Positions 8,557-16,269 of a DNA stretch of 34,657 nucleotides are shown here, piece after piece. The position numbers were made by a program, and so were the translations under genes. The notes beneath the pieces are model-generated. The model ran no database searches and was not told where the DNA came from. It saw only the letters and a list, made by a program, of their open reading frames with translations. Positions within the stretch are counted from its first letter, which is position 1. Each line of letters starts with the position of its first letter. The DNA comes from Flavobacteriia bacterium (GTDB taxonomy: Bacteria; Bacteroidota; Bacteroidia; Flavobacteriales; Flavobacteriaceae). Location: NCBI GenBank assembly GCA_030626085.1, contig DAOUPQ010000003.1:1-34657 (forward strand), written 5' to 3'.

Positions 8557-8577
8557 ACCTCTCCTAAAAGGAGAGGT
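8557..8577. repeat. Perfect 9-bp inverted repeat (hairpin)
   Basis: ACCTCTCCT and AGGAGAGGT form a 9-bp stem around an AAA loop. No T-run follows directly on either strand, so it is more like a dispersed palindromic element than a Rho-independent terminator, although it lies downstream of the AMP-ligase gene on the minus strand. Confidence 0.7.
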
Positions 8578-8663
8578 CAAAACTGTTTTTATAGTTTTGG
8601 GTGAGGTTTAAATAAATAAATTTCGTTTTTTGCACCTTTAAGTCAAAATGAAATGAGCGCCCG

Positions 8664-8681
8664 CCTGCCGGTCGTGGCAGG
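8664..8681. repeat. GC-rich hairpin CCTGCC/GGCAGG
   Basis: CCTGCC and GGCAGG pair around a six-base loop inside an otherwise AT-rich gap. Related CCTGCC/GGCAGG words occur near 11854 and 34500-34533, which suggests a dispersed palindromic repeat family. Confidence 0.55.
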
Positions 8682-8738
8682 AAATACCTCTATAGCTCTG
8701 CCTCGAGGATAGTTCGTTTCAAGAAATTTTTTATTTTT

Positions 8739-10190
8739 TTATTTCTTCCCTGTAGATTTAATCATCATTTTATCTAAAAACTCAAATTTTTGAGGAATTT
8801 TATATAACGCTAATCTATCCTTGCATTGCATTAAAATTTCTTTTTTAATTAACTCTTTCTTATCAAATCGATCTATTACCACAATGGCTTTTAATACTTC
8901 TCCTAAAACATCATCATAAACTCCTTTTATCGTACAATCTACAACCAAAGGTACTGATAAAATAACTTCTTCAATTTCTTTAGGGCTTATTCTTTTCCCA
9001 CCAACTTTTATGATCTCTTTTTCTCTGGCAACAATATAAATATATCCATCTTTATCCATTTTTGCCAGATCTCCTGTATAAAGCAAGCCTTCTTTTAGGA
9101 CTTCCTTAGTTCCTTCGGGATCTTTATAGTATCCTGACATTATATTACCTCCTTTTGCAACAATTTCTCCGACTTCACCTAATGGGGGTTCGTTACCTTC
9201 TTTATCAACAACTTTAAGTATTACTTCAGGTATGGCTTTACCAATCGATCCCAATTTACTTAATACCAATTCCGATGGTAAATAAGATAATCGTGCCGTA
9301 GCCTCGGTTTGCCCATACATCACATTAAAATTAATATCCGGAAAAGTTTCAACAAATTCTTCGATAAATACGTTGTGTAATTTCCCACCGGCTTGCGTTA
9401 CATATCTTAGATCCGGGAATTTGGTCTCTTTAAATGATTTTGATTTTTTTAATAACATTTGATAATGACTGGGTACACCAGAAAAACCTGTACATCTAAA
9501 CTTCTTTAAATCATTTATTACTGTACCTAAAAACATAAATGTATTGTTAAATACAACCTGACCACCAACTCTTAAATGTGTATGAAGCAATGATAGTCCA
9601 AAACAATAATAAAATGGTAAAACAATCAATTGAATATCCTTTGATGTTAATCCTAAATATTCTATAATTGAATCAGTATTTGAAATAATATTTTGATGGG
9701 TAATCATTACCCCTTTTGGTTTACCTGTTGAACCGGAAGTGAAAATTATTTCCGCCAAGTTTTGACTAACAAAAACACTATTAAGATCAATAATATTTTG
9801 ATTTTTAAGAATTTTATCAAATTTATCTTCATCTATAATAGTTTTAAACCCTTTTAGATCTAATTTCGATTCTATTTTTTTATCACAAAAAATTAGATCA
9901 CTCTCTGTTGTATTAGAAATAAAATTTAAATTTTCCTGTTCAATTGAAAAATCTAATGGTACGCAAACATTTCCCGATTTCATAATACCTAAATATACAG
10001 TAATAAAAAAAACTGAATTTTGATTTATTAATACAATCTTTTTATCAATACCGATACTTTTATTTAAATAGGCAGCAATTTTAAGACTATTGTTATAAAG
10101 CTCTTTATAAGAAATTGTTTCTTTATTTCCTATCACAAAATCTTTTTCCAGATATTTTGTTTCTTTAAAAAAGTAATCAAATACATTCAT
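8739..10190 (-). CDS. AMP-forming acyl/aminoacyl ligase
   Basis: Member of the ANL superfamily of adenylating enzymes; it activates a carboxylic acid as acyl-AMP and passes it to a thiol, here probably the carrier protein at 14128. Motif A3 TSGSTGKPKG is at residues 151-160, YGQTEA (A5) near 291, YTGDLAKMDKDGYIYIVARE (A7) near 375 and IKVGGKRISPKEIEE (A8) near 400. The protein ends STGKK (479-483): Lys482 fits the A10 catalytic lysine, but the protein stops one residue later, a few residues shorter than usual, at the edge of a repeat-rich gap. The acid it activates cannot be read from sequence. Neighbours point to a polysaccharide substituent rather than fatty acid catabolism. Confidence 0.88.
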   Translation of the reverse strand: MNVFDYFFKETKYLEKDFVIGNKETISYKELYNNSLKIAAYLNKSIGIDKKIVLINQNSVFFITVYLGIMKSGNVCVPLDFSIEQENLNFISNTTESDLIFCDKKIESKLDLKGFKTIIDEDKFDKILKNQNIIDLNSVFVSQNLAEIIFTSGSTGKPKGVMITHQNIISNTDSIIEYLGLTSKDIQLIVLPFYYCFGLSLLHTHLRVGGQVVFNNTFMFLGTVINDLKKFRCTGFSGVPSHYQMLLKKSKSFKETKFPDLRYVTQAGGKLHNVFIEEFVETFPDINFNVMYGQTEATARLSYLPSELVLSKLGSIGKAIPEVILKVVDKEGNEPPLGEVGEIVAKGGNIMSGYYKDPEGTKEVLKEGLLYTGDLAKMDKDGYIYIVAREKEIIKVGGKRISPKEIEEVILSVPLVVDCTIKGVYDDVLGEVLKAIVVIDRFDKKELIKKEILMQCKDRLALYKIPQKFEFLDKMMIKSTGKK

Positions 10191-10514
10191 TTTTTAATGC
10201 TGTAATGGGGTAATGTGTTAATGAGATAATAAGATAATGCGTTAATGAGATAATGCGTTAATTGTATAATATTTATCATTGATTATTTGTCCAATTAGCA
10301 TCATCCATGTTCGATTTATTTTGAACGCTGATGACGCGGATTAAACTGATCTGCACTGATTTCTTATCTGTGACTATCCATATAATCTGTGTTCTGTTTT
10401 GTAGAGATCTCTCTATTCCGTTTCACTACAATCGAAATGACATACAACTCTAGATTTGTAAACTAATCTACTGATACTACTTACTTTTTGAACTTTTAAC
10501 TTTATACTTTTAAC
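10191..10514. other. Repeat-filled intergenic region
   Basis: This gap of 324 bases holds, in order: a short tandem repeat (10209-10264); a degenerate segment with GCTGATGACGCGGATT...CTGTGTTC words (10323-10394); a GAGATCTC...GAAATGAC-type element (10404-10441); and an (A/T)ACTTTTAACTT repeat that reaches the stop codon of the NadE-like gene. No gene and no clear promoter were seen. Confidence 0.65.
10209..10264. repeat. 16-bp tandem repeat (GATAATGCGTTAATGA)
   Basis: Three 16-base units are visible: a variant at 10209-10224, then an 8-base partial unit, then two units at 10233-10248 and 10249-10264 that differ only in the last two bases. There are no unique spacers, so it is not a CRISPR array. 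Confidence 0.8.
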
Positions 10515-11495
10515 TTAAAAGATCGATCTCATCCTTAAATATTCAGTAGTTTTTCTTTTCCTTTCAAAATTCTTATAATTATTCTCAATTTCCTCCGTAG
10601 TTTTTCTCATTATTTTTCCCACTTCTTCGGCAGAATAGTCATTTTCCCATCCGTACCAGATTAAATCCATCTCTTCAAAAGGCATTTGATAGAAAAAATC
10701 TTCCTGAGTTTGTTCTGCAGTATAGGTATCTGTTGTTGGCGTACGATCAATTATTTCCTGAGGCACACCAAGATATTTTGCCAATTGATAAACCTGTGTT
10801 TTATACAGTTGTCCGATTGGCATTACATCAGCTGCTCCATCACCATGTTTAACAAAAAAACCTTGTTCTACTTCATGCTTATTTGGTGTTCCAATAACAG
10901 CATAATGCAATCTTTCAGCATGATAATAAAGCATGGACATCCTACTGCGTTGTTTAAAATTTGTTGAGGCAACAATTTGTAGATATTCTTTTACAGGTAA
11001 GATCTTACTTTTAACATCACCATTTGGTTTTATAACGGTAATGGAAGATATTGCAGGCATATTCTGACTTATATTTTGCTTGATCTCAATTTTTGCTTTA
11101 TCCACTTTAGGATCAAAATCAGTAATTACGCTGGAAATTGCTTTATCTCTTCTTTGGTAACAACCAAAACCATCCAATGCATTTGTTATATCTTCAATTA
11201 AAGTAGAAACGCCGAATTTATCTGCCAATTTTCTTGCTAACATTTCACTATCGCCACTTGAATCCTGTTCAGGCAACATAATTCCTGTTACTCTTTTAGA
11301 TCCGAATGCTTTAGCAGCTAGTGCCATAACAACAGAAGAATCAATACCTCCACTAATACCTATGATAGCTCCTCTTCGTTGTAGCTGACGAGTAACATCA
11401 TTTTTTAATTTATCAATAATTTCACTGCATACCTTTTCAATATTTTCAATATGTAAAATATCTTTTGAAAATGGTTTTTTATCTTTTGTTATCAT
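10515..11495 (-). CDS. nadE: NadE-like NAD(+) synthase family protein
   Basis: Ammonia-dependent NAD synthetase family: an adenylating enzyme with a PP-loop. The SGGIDSS loop is at residues 48-54; VIGTPNKHEVEQGFFVKHGD and GAADVMPIGQLYKTQVYQLA follow at about 195-235, the NadE signature region. It is about 50 residues longer than a bacterial NH3-type NadE (about 270) because of an insert around 105-175 and a C-terminal tail (FERKRKTTEYLRMRSIF). There is no N-terminal nitrilase/glutaminase domain, so it would need free ammonia or an amidotransferase partner; two AsnB genes are near. Flanked by an AMP ligase, ACP and AsnB, it may be a paralog recruited for amide formation on a sugar or acyl acid. 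Housekeeping NAD synthesis cannot be excluded from sequence. Confidence 0.82.
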   Translation of the reverse strand: MITKDKKPFSKDILHIENIEKVCSEIIDKLKNDVTRQLQRRGAIIGISGGIDSSVVMALAAKAFGSKRVTGIMLPEQDSSGDSEMLARKLADKFGVSTLIEDITNALDGFGCYQRRDKAISSVITDFDPKVDKAKIEIKQNISQNMPAISSITVIKPNGDVKSKILPVKEYLQIVASTNFKQRSRMSMLYYHAERLHYAVIGTPNKHEVEQGFFVKHGDGAADVMPIGQLYKTQVYQLAKYLGVPQEIIDRTPTTDTYTAEQTQEDFFYQMPFEEMDLIWYGWENDYSAEEVGKIMRKTTEEIENNYKNFERKRKTTEYLRMRSIF

Positions 11496-11946
11496 TGTTT
11501 CTTATTATATTTTTTATTTTTTTACTACTTACATGAATTTAGTTGAAAATTCATTATCAATAATTTTTGATTGTTTTTATTAGGTTAGTTTATAATACTA
11601 TTTATTCTTTTTCTCATTGATGGAAAAAGAAACAAAAAGATCTAGGCTTCAAAATCATAAACTAATCTGTTCATTACCTACTAATCAAATCCATCAAGTT
11701 AATGAATTCAAATCTTATCTAATTATTTTTAATGATTTTTTACCCCCAACCCTAAAGGGTGAAATCATTAAATACTAAGCTTTTTTGACTCCCTTTAGGG
11801 TAAGGGGAAAAACAAAAAAGCTAGAACTTATTAATATTGGTCTGTCCGACAAGGCAGGCTTTAGGGAAGGGGTCAAACAAAAAAGCGCAATATGTCAATA
11901 TTCACAATCCTTTTAATTTGTTTTATACTTTATAATCGGGGTGATT
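11496..11946. other. Intergenic region with dispersed inverted repeats
   Basis: These 451 bases show no credible ORF. A long imperfect inverted repeat lies at 11743-11807. Around 11621-11645 there is a GATGGAAAAAGAAACAAAAAGATC-like segment typical of degenerate intergenic repeats, and near 11850-11880 a further TTTAGGGAAGGGG copy with a GGCAGG word. No promoter consensus was recognised upstream of the NadE-like gene. Confidence 0.6.
11743..11807. repeat. Imperfect 17-bp inverted repeat with internal palindrome
   Basis: The arm at 11743-11759 (CCCCCAACCCTAAAGGG) pairs with the arm at 11791-11807 (CCCTTTAGGGTAAGGGG) with two mismatches. Each arm itself contains the ACCCTAAAGGGT palindrome or part of it. 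A further related TTTAGGGAAGGGG word lies just downstream. It looks like a mobile or dispersed palindromic element remnant. Confidence 0.65.
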
Positions 11947-13920
11947 TTAATCAATAACCACTTTATCCAATACAACCAAATCCTCTTCACTTAATTTAGG
12001 CATAGATCTCTTAACAAATAAATCATACAAAATCTGAGTTGATAAAATCCCTGTCAATGCCATATTATCTATTTCCGAAACTTGTTTTTTTGAATGCATT
12101 TTAGTTAGAAGTAATTTTACATGTTTCAAATTAAAGATTCCATAAGATATTATTCTATCATCAGAAAACATTTCCTTTAGATACTTCGGTAAAACACTGG
12201 AAATAAAAGTGCTTTTTATAGGAGCTCTATAAGCCTGTTTTGATCGGTTTAAAATACTATCAGGTAATCTGCCTTTCATCATTTTCTTTAACAGATATTT
12301 TTCATTTAAACCATGAAGCTTAAGATCGGGGTTTAGTTGCATTGCAAACTCAATCACTCTATGATCTAAAAAAGGATATCTTCCTTCTATTGAATTCGCC
12401 ATAGCCATCCTATCTCCTTGTGAAGATAATAAATAACCCGACATAAAAATATTTAATTCAATCCATTGAGCCTTAGTTAAAGAATCATAACCTTCTAATC
12501 TATCCTTAAGCAGCTTTTCAATAGTATTAATTGGATTATAATCTCCAATTAAATCTTTATACTCCTTAGATAAATAATTCTTTATACGAGAAGTATTATT
12601 CCACCTTAATAAATGCGAATAAATTGGTGATTCTGTTTCATTGAGTTTATAGCCAAAGAACATTTTTAAAATATTGCTATTGGCACTCTTCATTTGAGGT
12701 AAATATGGATATAATTTTTTTAGTAGAAGTGAACGGTATTTTGATTGTGGATCTTTAGCCCAAAAACGTCTGATCTTAGTTTCCTTAAAAATATTATAAC
12801 CTCCTAAAAGTTCATCTGCACCCTCACCTGTTATAACAACTTTAATATGATGATCTTTTACGTTTTTCGCAAGTAAACTCATGGGAGTAGGAGCTGTACG
12901 TAGCAATGGAGCTTCTGTATACCAAACCACTTCTTTAAAATTTTTTGCTATTTCTTTTGGACTACAAGTTATACTTGAATGCTGTGTGTCAAAGTATTTT
13001 ACTGCAGTATTTTGATAAGAAGATTCATCAAAATCTTTTTCGGTAAATCCAATAGAAAATGTTTTAAGATTCTTAGGTGATATTTTCTTTATAAAAGAAG
13101 TCGTTATACTTGAATCCAGACCTCCACTTAAATAGGCCGCAACCGGCACATCAGCTCTTAATCTTAATTTAACCGCATCCAAAAAAATTTCTTCAAACTC
13201 TTTTGATGCTTCTTCAATATTGTTGTATTTATATTCATTTGGTTTATGAATAGGTAATTTCCAGTAGTTTGTCTTTTTTATACCTTTTTTATTGATGACC
13301 ATAAAAGATCCTGGAGGTATTTCAAAAATTCCTTCAAAAGCAGTATTTGGACTTAAAGATGTCCAAAAAGTAAAATATTCTGAAAGGTTCTTTGCGGATA
13401 TTTTAAATTCCATTTTAGGAAATTCTAAAAAGGATTTCATCTCTGATGCAAAAACAAAAGAACCTCCAACTACCGTATAAAACAAAGGTCTTATCCCTAC
13501 TCTATCTCTTGCCAGAAACAATTCTTCTTTCTTTTTATCCCAGATTGCAATAGCAAATTGTCCATTAAGTTTGTTGAGGAAATCCGAACCGTATTCTTCA
13601 TACAAATGAAGAACTACCTCTGTATCACTATTGGTTTTAAACTGATGACCCTTTTTAAACAATTCTTCTCTGAGTTCAATATAATTAAAAATCTCACCAT
13701 TAAAAACAATCCATAATGAATCATCATAATTGGATATTGGCATTGTCCCCGATACAAGATCGATAATACTTAAACGCACACTACCTAAAGCAACCTGATC
13801 GGATATAAAGACACCGCTTTCATCCGGACCACGATGCTTAATTCGGGTTAGCATCCGTTTTAGAATACTCTGCGATTCTTCTTTATATAAATTTGGATAA
13901 AAACCTGCTATTCCACACAT
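11947..13920 (-). CDS. asnB: Asparagine-synthase-type glutamine amidotransferase (copy 1)
   Basis: Class II glutamine amidotransferase fused to a synthetase domain. Cys2 after Met is the glutaminase nucleophile (MCGIAGFYP), with HRGPDESG at 29-36 and FNGEIFNY at 73-80. The synthetase P-loop SGGLDSS is at 265-271, and VITGEGADELLGGYN lies further on. At 657 residues it is slightly long for AsnB. In O-antigen loci such enzymes (for example WbpS of Pseudomonas aeruginosa O6) are assigned to amidation of uronic acids, which is the likeliest role here. A second, diverged AsnB-type gene lies only about 500 bases away with the carrier protein between them. True asparagine synthesis is the alternative. 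Confidence 0.9.
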   Translation of the reverse strand: MCGIAGFYPNLYKEESQSILKRMLTRIKHRGPDESGVFISDQVALGSVRLSIIDLVSGTMPISNYDDSLWIVFNGEIFNYIELREELFKKGHQFKTNSDTEVVLHLYEEYGSDFLNKLNGQFAIAIWDKKKEELFLARDRVGIRPLFYTVVGGSFVFASEMKSFLEFPKMEFKISAKNLSEYFTFWTSLSPNTAFEGIFEIPPGSFMVINKKGIKKTNYWKLPIHKPNEYKYNNIEEASKEFEEIFLDAVKLRLRADVPVAAYLSGGLDSSITTSFIKKISPKNLKTFSIGFTEKDFDESSYQNTAVKYFDTQHSSITCSPKEIAKNFKEVVWYTEAPLLRTAPTPMSLLAKNVKDHHIKVVITGEGADELLGGYNIFKETKIRRFWAKDPQSKYRSLLLKKLYPYLPQMKSANSNILKMFFGYKLNETESPIYSHLLRWNNTSRIKNYLSKEYKDLIGDYNPINTIEKLLKDRLEGYDSLTKAQWIELNIFMSGYLLSSQGDRMAMANSIEGRYPFLDHRVIEFAMQLNPDLKLHGLNEKYLLKKMMKGRLPDSILNRSKQAYRAPIKSTFISSVLPKYLKEMFSDDRIISYGIFNLKHVKLLLTKMHSKKQVSEIDNMALTGILSTQILYDLFVKRSMPKLSEEDLVVLDKVVID

Positions 13921-14004
13921 AAAAGGTTAAGTGTTTTTTGTTGATGTGTTTGTCTGTGTATTTGTTAAACTCACTACCCTATATTAATTCTAAAAACGAA
14001 TGTT

Positions 14005-14044
14005 GTCATACTGAGCGAAGTGATAACGTAGTCGAAGTATCTCT
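14005..14044. repeat. GTCATACTGAGCG...GTATCTC dispersed repeat
   Basis: This segment matches the GTCAT(A/T)CTGAGCGnAG...GAAGTATCTC type of intergenic repeat familiar from Bacteroidota genomes. Related, more degenerate copies are seen in opposite orientation at 10404-10441 and as an inverted pair at 34173-34251. No coding content. Confidence 0.55.
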
Positions 14045-14107
14045 TTCTTTTTTTACTGACTATCTGTCTAATCAGTGTTATCCGTGTTCCTTTTTCTTCT
14101 CAACATT

Positions 14108-14146
14108 AGACCTTTGACTTTCGACTTTCAACCTTTGACTTTGGAC
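14108..14146. repeat. Degenerate GACTTT/CAACCTTT tandem repeat overlapping the ACP 3' end
   Basis: Repeated words (CCTTTGACTT, TCGACTTTCA, ACCTTTGACTTTGGACT) form a low-complexity tandem array. Its last part supplies the stop codon and the final five to six codons (ESKVKG) of the acyl carrier protein gene on the minus strand. A similar array (AACTTTTAACTTTATACTTTTAACTT) lies at about 10490-10517 at the 3' end of the NadE-like gene. Confidence 0.6.
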
Positions 14147-14385
14147 TCTAATAACTTTCCTTCAACAAATTCAACAATACTATTAATAGATTCAAAATTT
14201 TTAGGATTAAGCTCATCATCATCTACCTCTACATGATAATTCTCATTGAGAAACTCAATAAGAAAGAGAAGACCCATAGAGTCTAAAAGACCAGTGTCAA
14301 AGATTAGTGTATCGTCTTTGATCTTATTTGCATCTGAAAGCGATGCTTCAATAATGTAGTTTTTGATTTCTTCTTTTGTTTTCAT
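14128..14385 (-). CDS. Acyl carrier protein
   Basis: Small acidic carrier protein of 85 residues. The phosphopantetheine attachment motif is DSM with Ser36 (TGLLDSMGLLFLIEFL), at the start of helix 2 as in the ACP/PCP fold; FESINSIVEFVEG forms the last helix. It would carry the acyl or aminoacyl group activated by the AMP ligase at 8739. It lies between two AsnB-type genes. The last six codons and the stop coincide with a low-complexity repeat, so the C-terminal tail may have been replaced. It is too diverged and in the wrong context for the fatty-acid ACP. Confidence 0.88.
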   Translation of the reverse strand: MKTKEEIKNYIIEASLSDANKIKDDTLIFDTGLLDSMGLLFLIEFLNENYHVEVDDDELNPKNFESINSIVEFVEGKLLESKVKG

Positions 14386-14439
14386 AACATTAATTATTTT
14401 AAGGGGATTAATATAAGTCTATTATTAAAATTATTCTAT

Positions 14440-16269
14440 TTAATTATTATCAATAAATTTTCGAAACCAAAGTTCTAGATTTATCCATTTCCAGATTTCT
14501 TTTGAAATATCAATTTTACCTTCGAGATGTCTTTTATATTGTATATTGGCAATTTCACTATCAAAATAACCTCTATTTTTAAAACTATCTGAATTAATTA
14601 ATTCAAAAATAAATTTATCAAATTTTTGAGTTCTAAACCATTTATCTCTTGGATTATCGAAACCTTTTTTATCTTTTCTTTGTGTAATTTTATCAGGTAA
14701 AATATCTTTTAATGCTTCTCTTAACAAATGTTTAGTTTCTCCTCTGTTAATTTTTTGATCTGACGGTGTAGATAACGTAGCTTCAACCAACCTATGATCT
14801 AGAAAAGGCACTCTGGATTCTATTGAAAAATGCATTGCATTTAAATCTTCCCAACGCAATAAATGCTCTAATTTATATTCAAAATGTTGTAATAAGGATT
14901 CATTTAAGCTTTTGGGATCATAAAGCATATTATTTATACCACTATCCATTTTGTAAGTATCATAAAATTTCTTATCAATTGAAGAAAATATTTGGTTACT
15001 TATTTTATTTTGCAATTGAGTCGGGAGTATGTAATATAAAAAATATTTAAGTGCGTTAATAGATTTATGTTTTCTTAAATATTCAATATTTTCTTTTACA
15101 AATGTTATCAATTTCATTTGTTTAATCAACTCAATATAAAAGCTTCCAAAAAAATAATGATAACCTGCCAATTGTTCATCTGCTCCTTGACCATCAAGTG
15201 TAACGGTAACCTTTTTTGATGCTAACTCCATCACTTTATATTGTACATAAGGATTTGTATCAGGTACAGGTTCATTATGAGTATCAATAAATTTTGTAAA
15301 ATCTTCAAAAAATGAATCAGAATCAGGAGAAGTAAAATGCATGTTTTTTACTATTGGTCTAAATTGATCAATAAATTCACTTTCATCAGTCGACTCATTT
15401 TTACCAAAAACAGCTGAAAATGTATTTATATTCACTAATTTAAAATCATTGACCAATGATGCAACAATAGAAGAAGAATCAATTCCACCACTAAGTGACA
15501 CACCAACTGGTACATCAGCACGAAGTCTTAATTTTAAAGAATCTTTAAATAATTCTCTATATTCACTTGCAGATAAGGAAATATTATTTTTTACTTTGTC
15601 ATTGATATCATACCATCTCTCAAAAGCCAGTTTTTTATTCTTTATTTTTAACCATGAGCCATGTTGTAATTTCCTTATTCCCTTAAAAAAAGTTTCTTCC
15701 GTATGATCTGTTCGATTAAATAATAAATAATCATAAATAATTTGATCATTTGCTTCTTTCTTTTCTAGTAATGGTAAAATTGATTTTATTTCAGATGCAA
15801 ACAAAAACCTTTCATCATCAAAATAATAATAAAAGGGTTTAATACCAAACCTGTCCCTGGCACCAAATAATTCTTTTGTCTTAGTATCAAATATCACAAA
15901 GGCAAACATGCCATTAAATCTATCCAAACAGTGCTCTCCCCATTCCTGATAAGCGGCCAGAATGACTTCTGTGTCAGTACCAGTTCTAAATTTATATTTT
16001 TCTTTTAATTCTTCGCGAATTTCAATATAATTATATACTTCACCATTAAAAATAATTACAAATCTATTGTCATGACTATACATTGGTTGATGACCTGCAG
16101 GACTTAAATCTAAAATACTTAACCTTACAAATCCCAAACCAACATTCTTATCAATAAACAAACCTTCATCATCAGGTCCACGATGCTTCATTTTATGCAT
16201 CATTATTCTGATATTTGTTTCTTCAACAAGTTTATTATTAAAATTGATTATTCCTGATATACCACACAT
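14440..16269 (-). CDS. asnB: Asparagine-synthase-type glutamine amidotransferase (copy 2)
   Basis: Second AsnB-family enzyme, 609 residues. Cys2 nucleophile (MCGISGIINF), HRGPDDEG at 29-36, FNGEVYNYIE at 74-83, and the ATP-pyrophosphatase loop SGGIDSS at 260-266; TLDGQGADEQLAGYHYFF follows in the synthetase domain. It is clearly diverged from copy 1, so the two are not a recent tandem duplication and probably act on different acceptors. It shares one base with the stop of the upstream glycosyltransferase gene (TAATG), which ties it to the glycosyltransferase operon, whereas the genes downstream are set apart by repeat-rich gaps. Uronic-acid or acyl amidation is the inferred role. Confidence 0.9.
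   Translation of the reverse strand: MCGISGIINFNNKLVEETNIRIMMHKMKHRGPDDEGLFIDKNVGLGFVRLSILDLSPAGHQPMYSHDNRFVIIFNGEVYNYIEIREELKEKYKFRTGTDTEVILAAYQEWGEHCLDRFNGMFAFVIFDTKTKELFGARDRFGIKPFYYYFDDERFLFASEIKSILPLLEKKEANDQIIYDYLLFNRTDHTEETFFKGIRKLQHGSWLKIKNKKLAFERWYDINDKVKNNISLSASEYRELFKDSLKLRLRADVPVGVSLSGGIDSSSIVASLVNDFKLVNINTFSAVFGKNESTDESEFIDQFRPIVKNMHFTSPDSDSFFEDFTKFIDTHNEPVPDTNPYVQYKVMELASKKVTVTLDGQGADEQLAGYHYFFGSFYIELIKQMKLITFVKENIEYLRKHKSINALKYFLYYILPTQLQNKISNQIFSSIDKKFYDTYKMDSGINNMLYDPKSLNESLLQHFEYKLEHLLRWEDLNAMHFSIESRVPFLDHRLVEATLSTPSDQKINRGETKHLLREALKDILPDKITQRKDKKGFDNPRDKWFRTQKFDKFIFELINSDSFKNRGYFDSEIANIQYKRHLEGKIDISKEIWKWINLELWFRKFIDNN

Larger units (their letters stand above)
8489..8738. 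other. Repeat-rich intergenic region between AMP ligase and ATP-grasp genes
   Basis: About 250 bases without a gene. The stretch contains two hairpins (8557-8577 and 8664-8681) and short words such as GGCTTTGCCTCGGGG and CTCTGCCTCGAGG that read like degenerate dispersed repeats. Base composition is visibly richer in G+C than the neighbouring genes. No promoter consensus was recognised on the minus strand. Confidence 0.6.

Noticed and set aside
8557..8577. Rho-independent terminator for the AMP-ligase gene
   Set aside because: The stem is good but no T-tract follows, and it lies about 160 bases beyond the stop among repeat-like words; listed as a repeat instead.
10209..10264. CRISPR-like array
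   Set aside because: Units are 16 bases and contiguous, with no unique spacers and no cas genes nearby; it is a plain tandem repeat.
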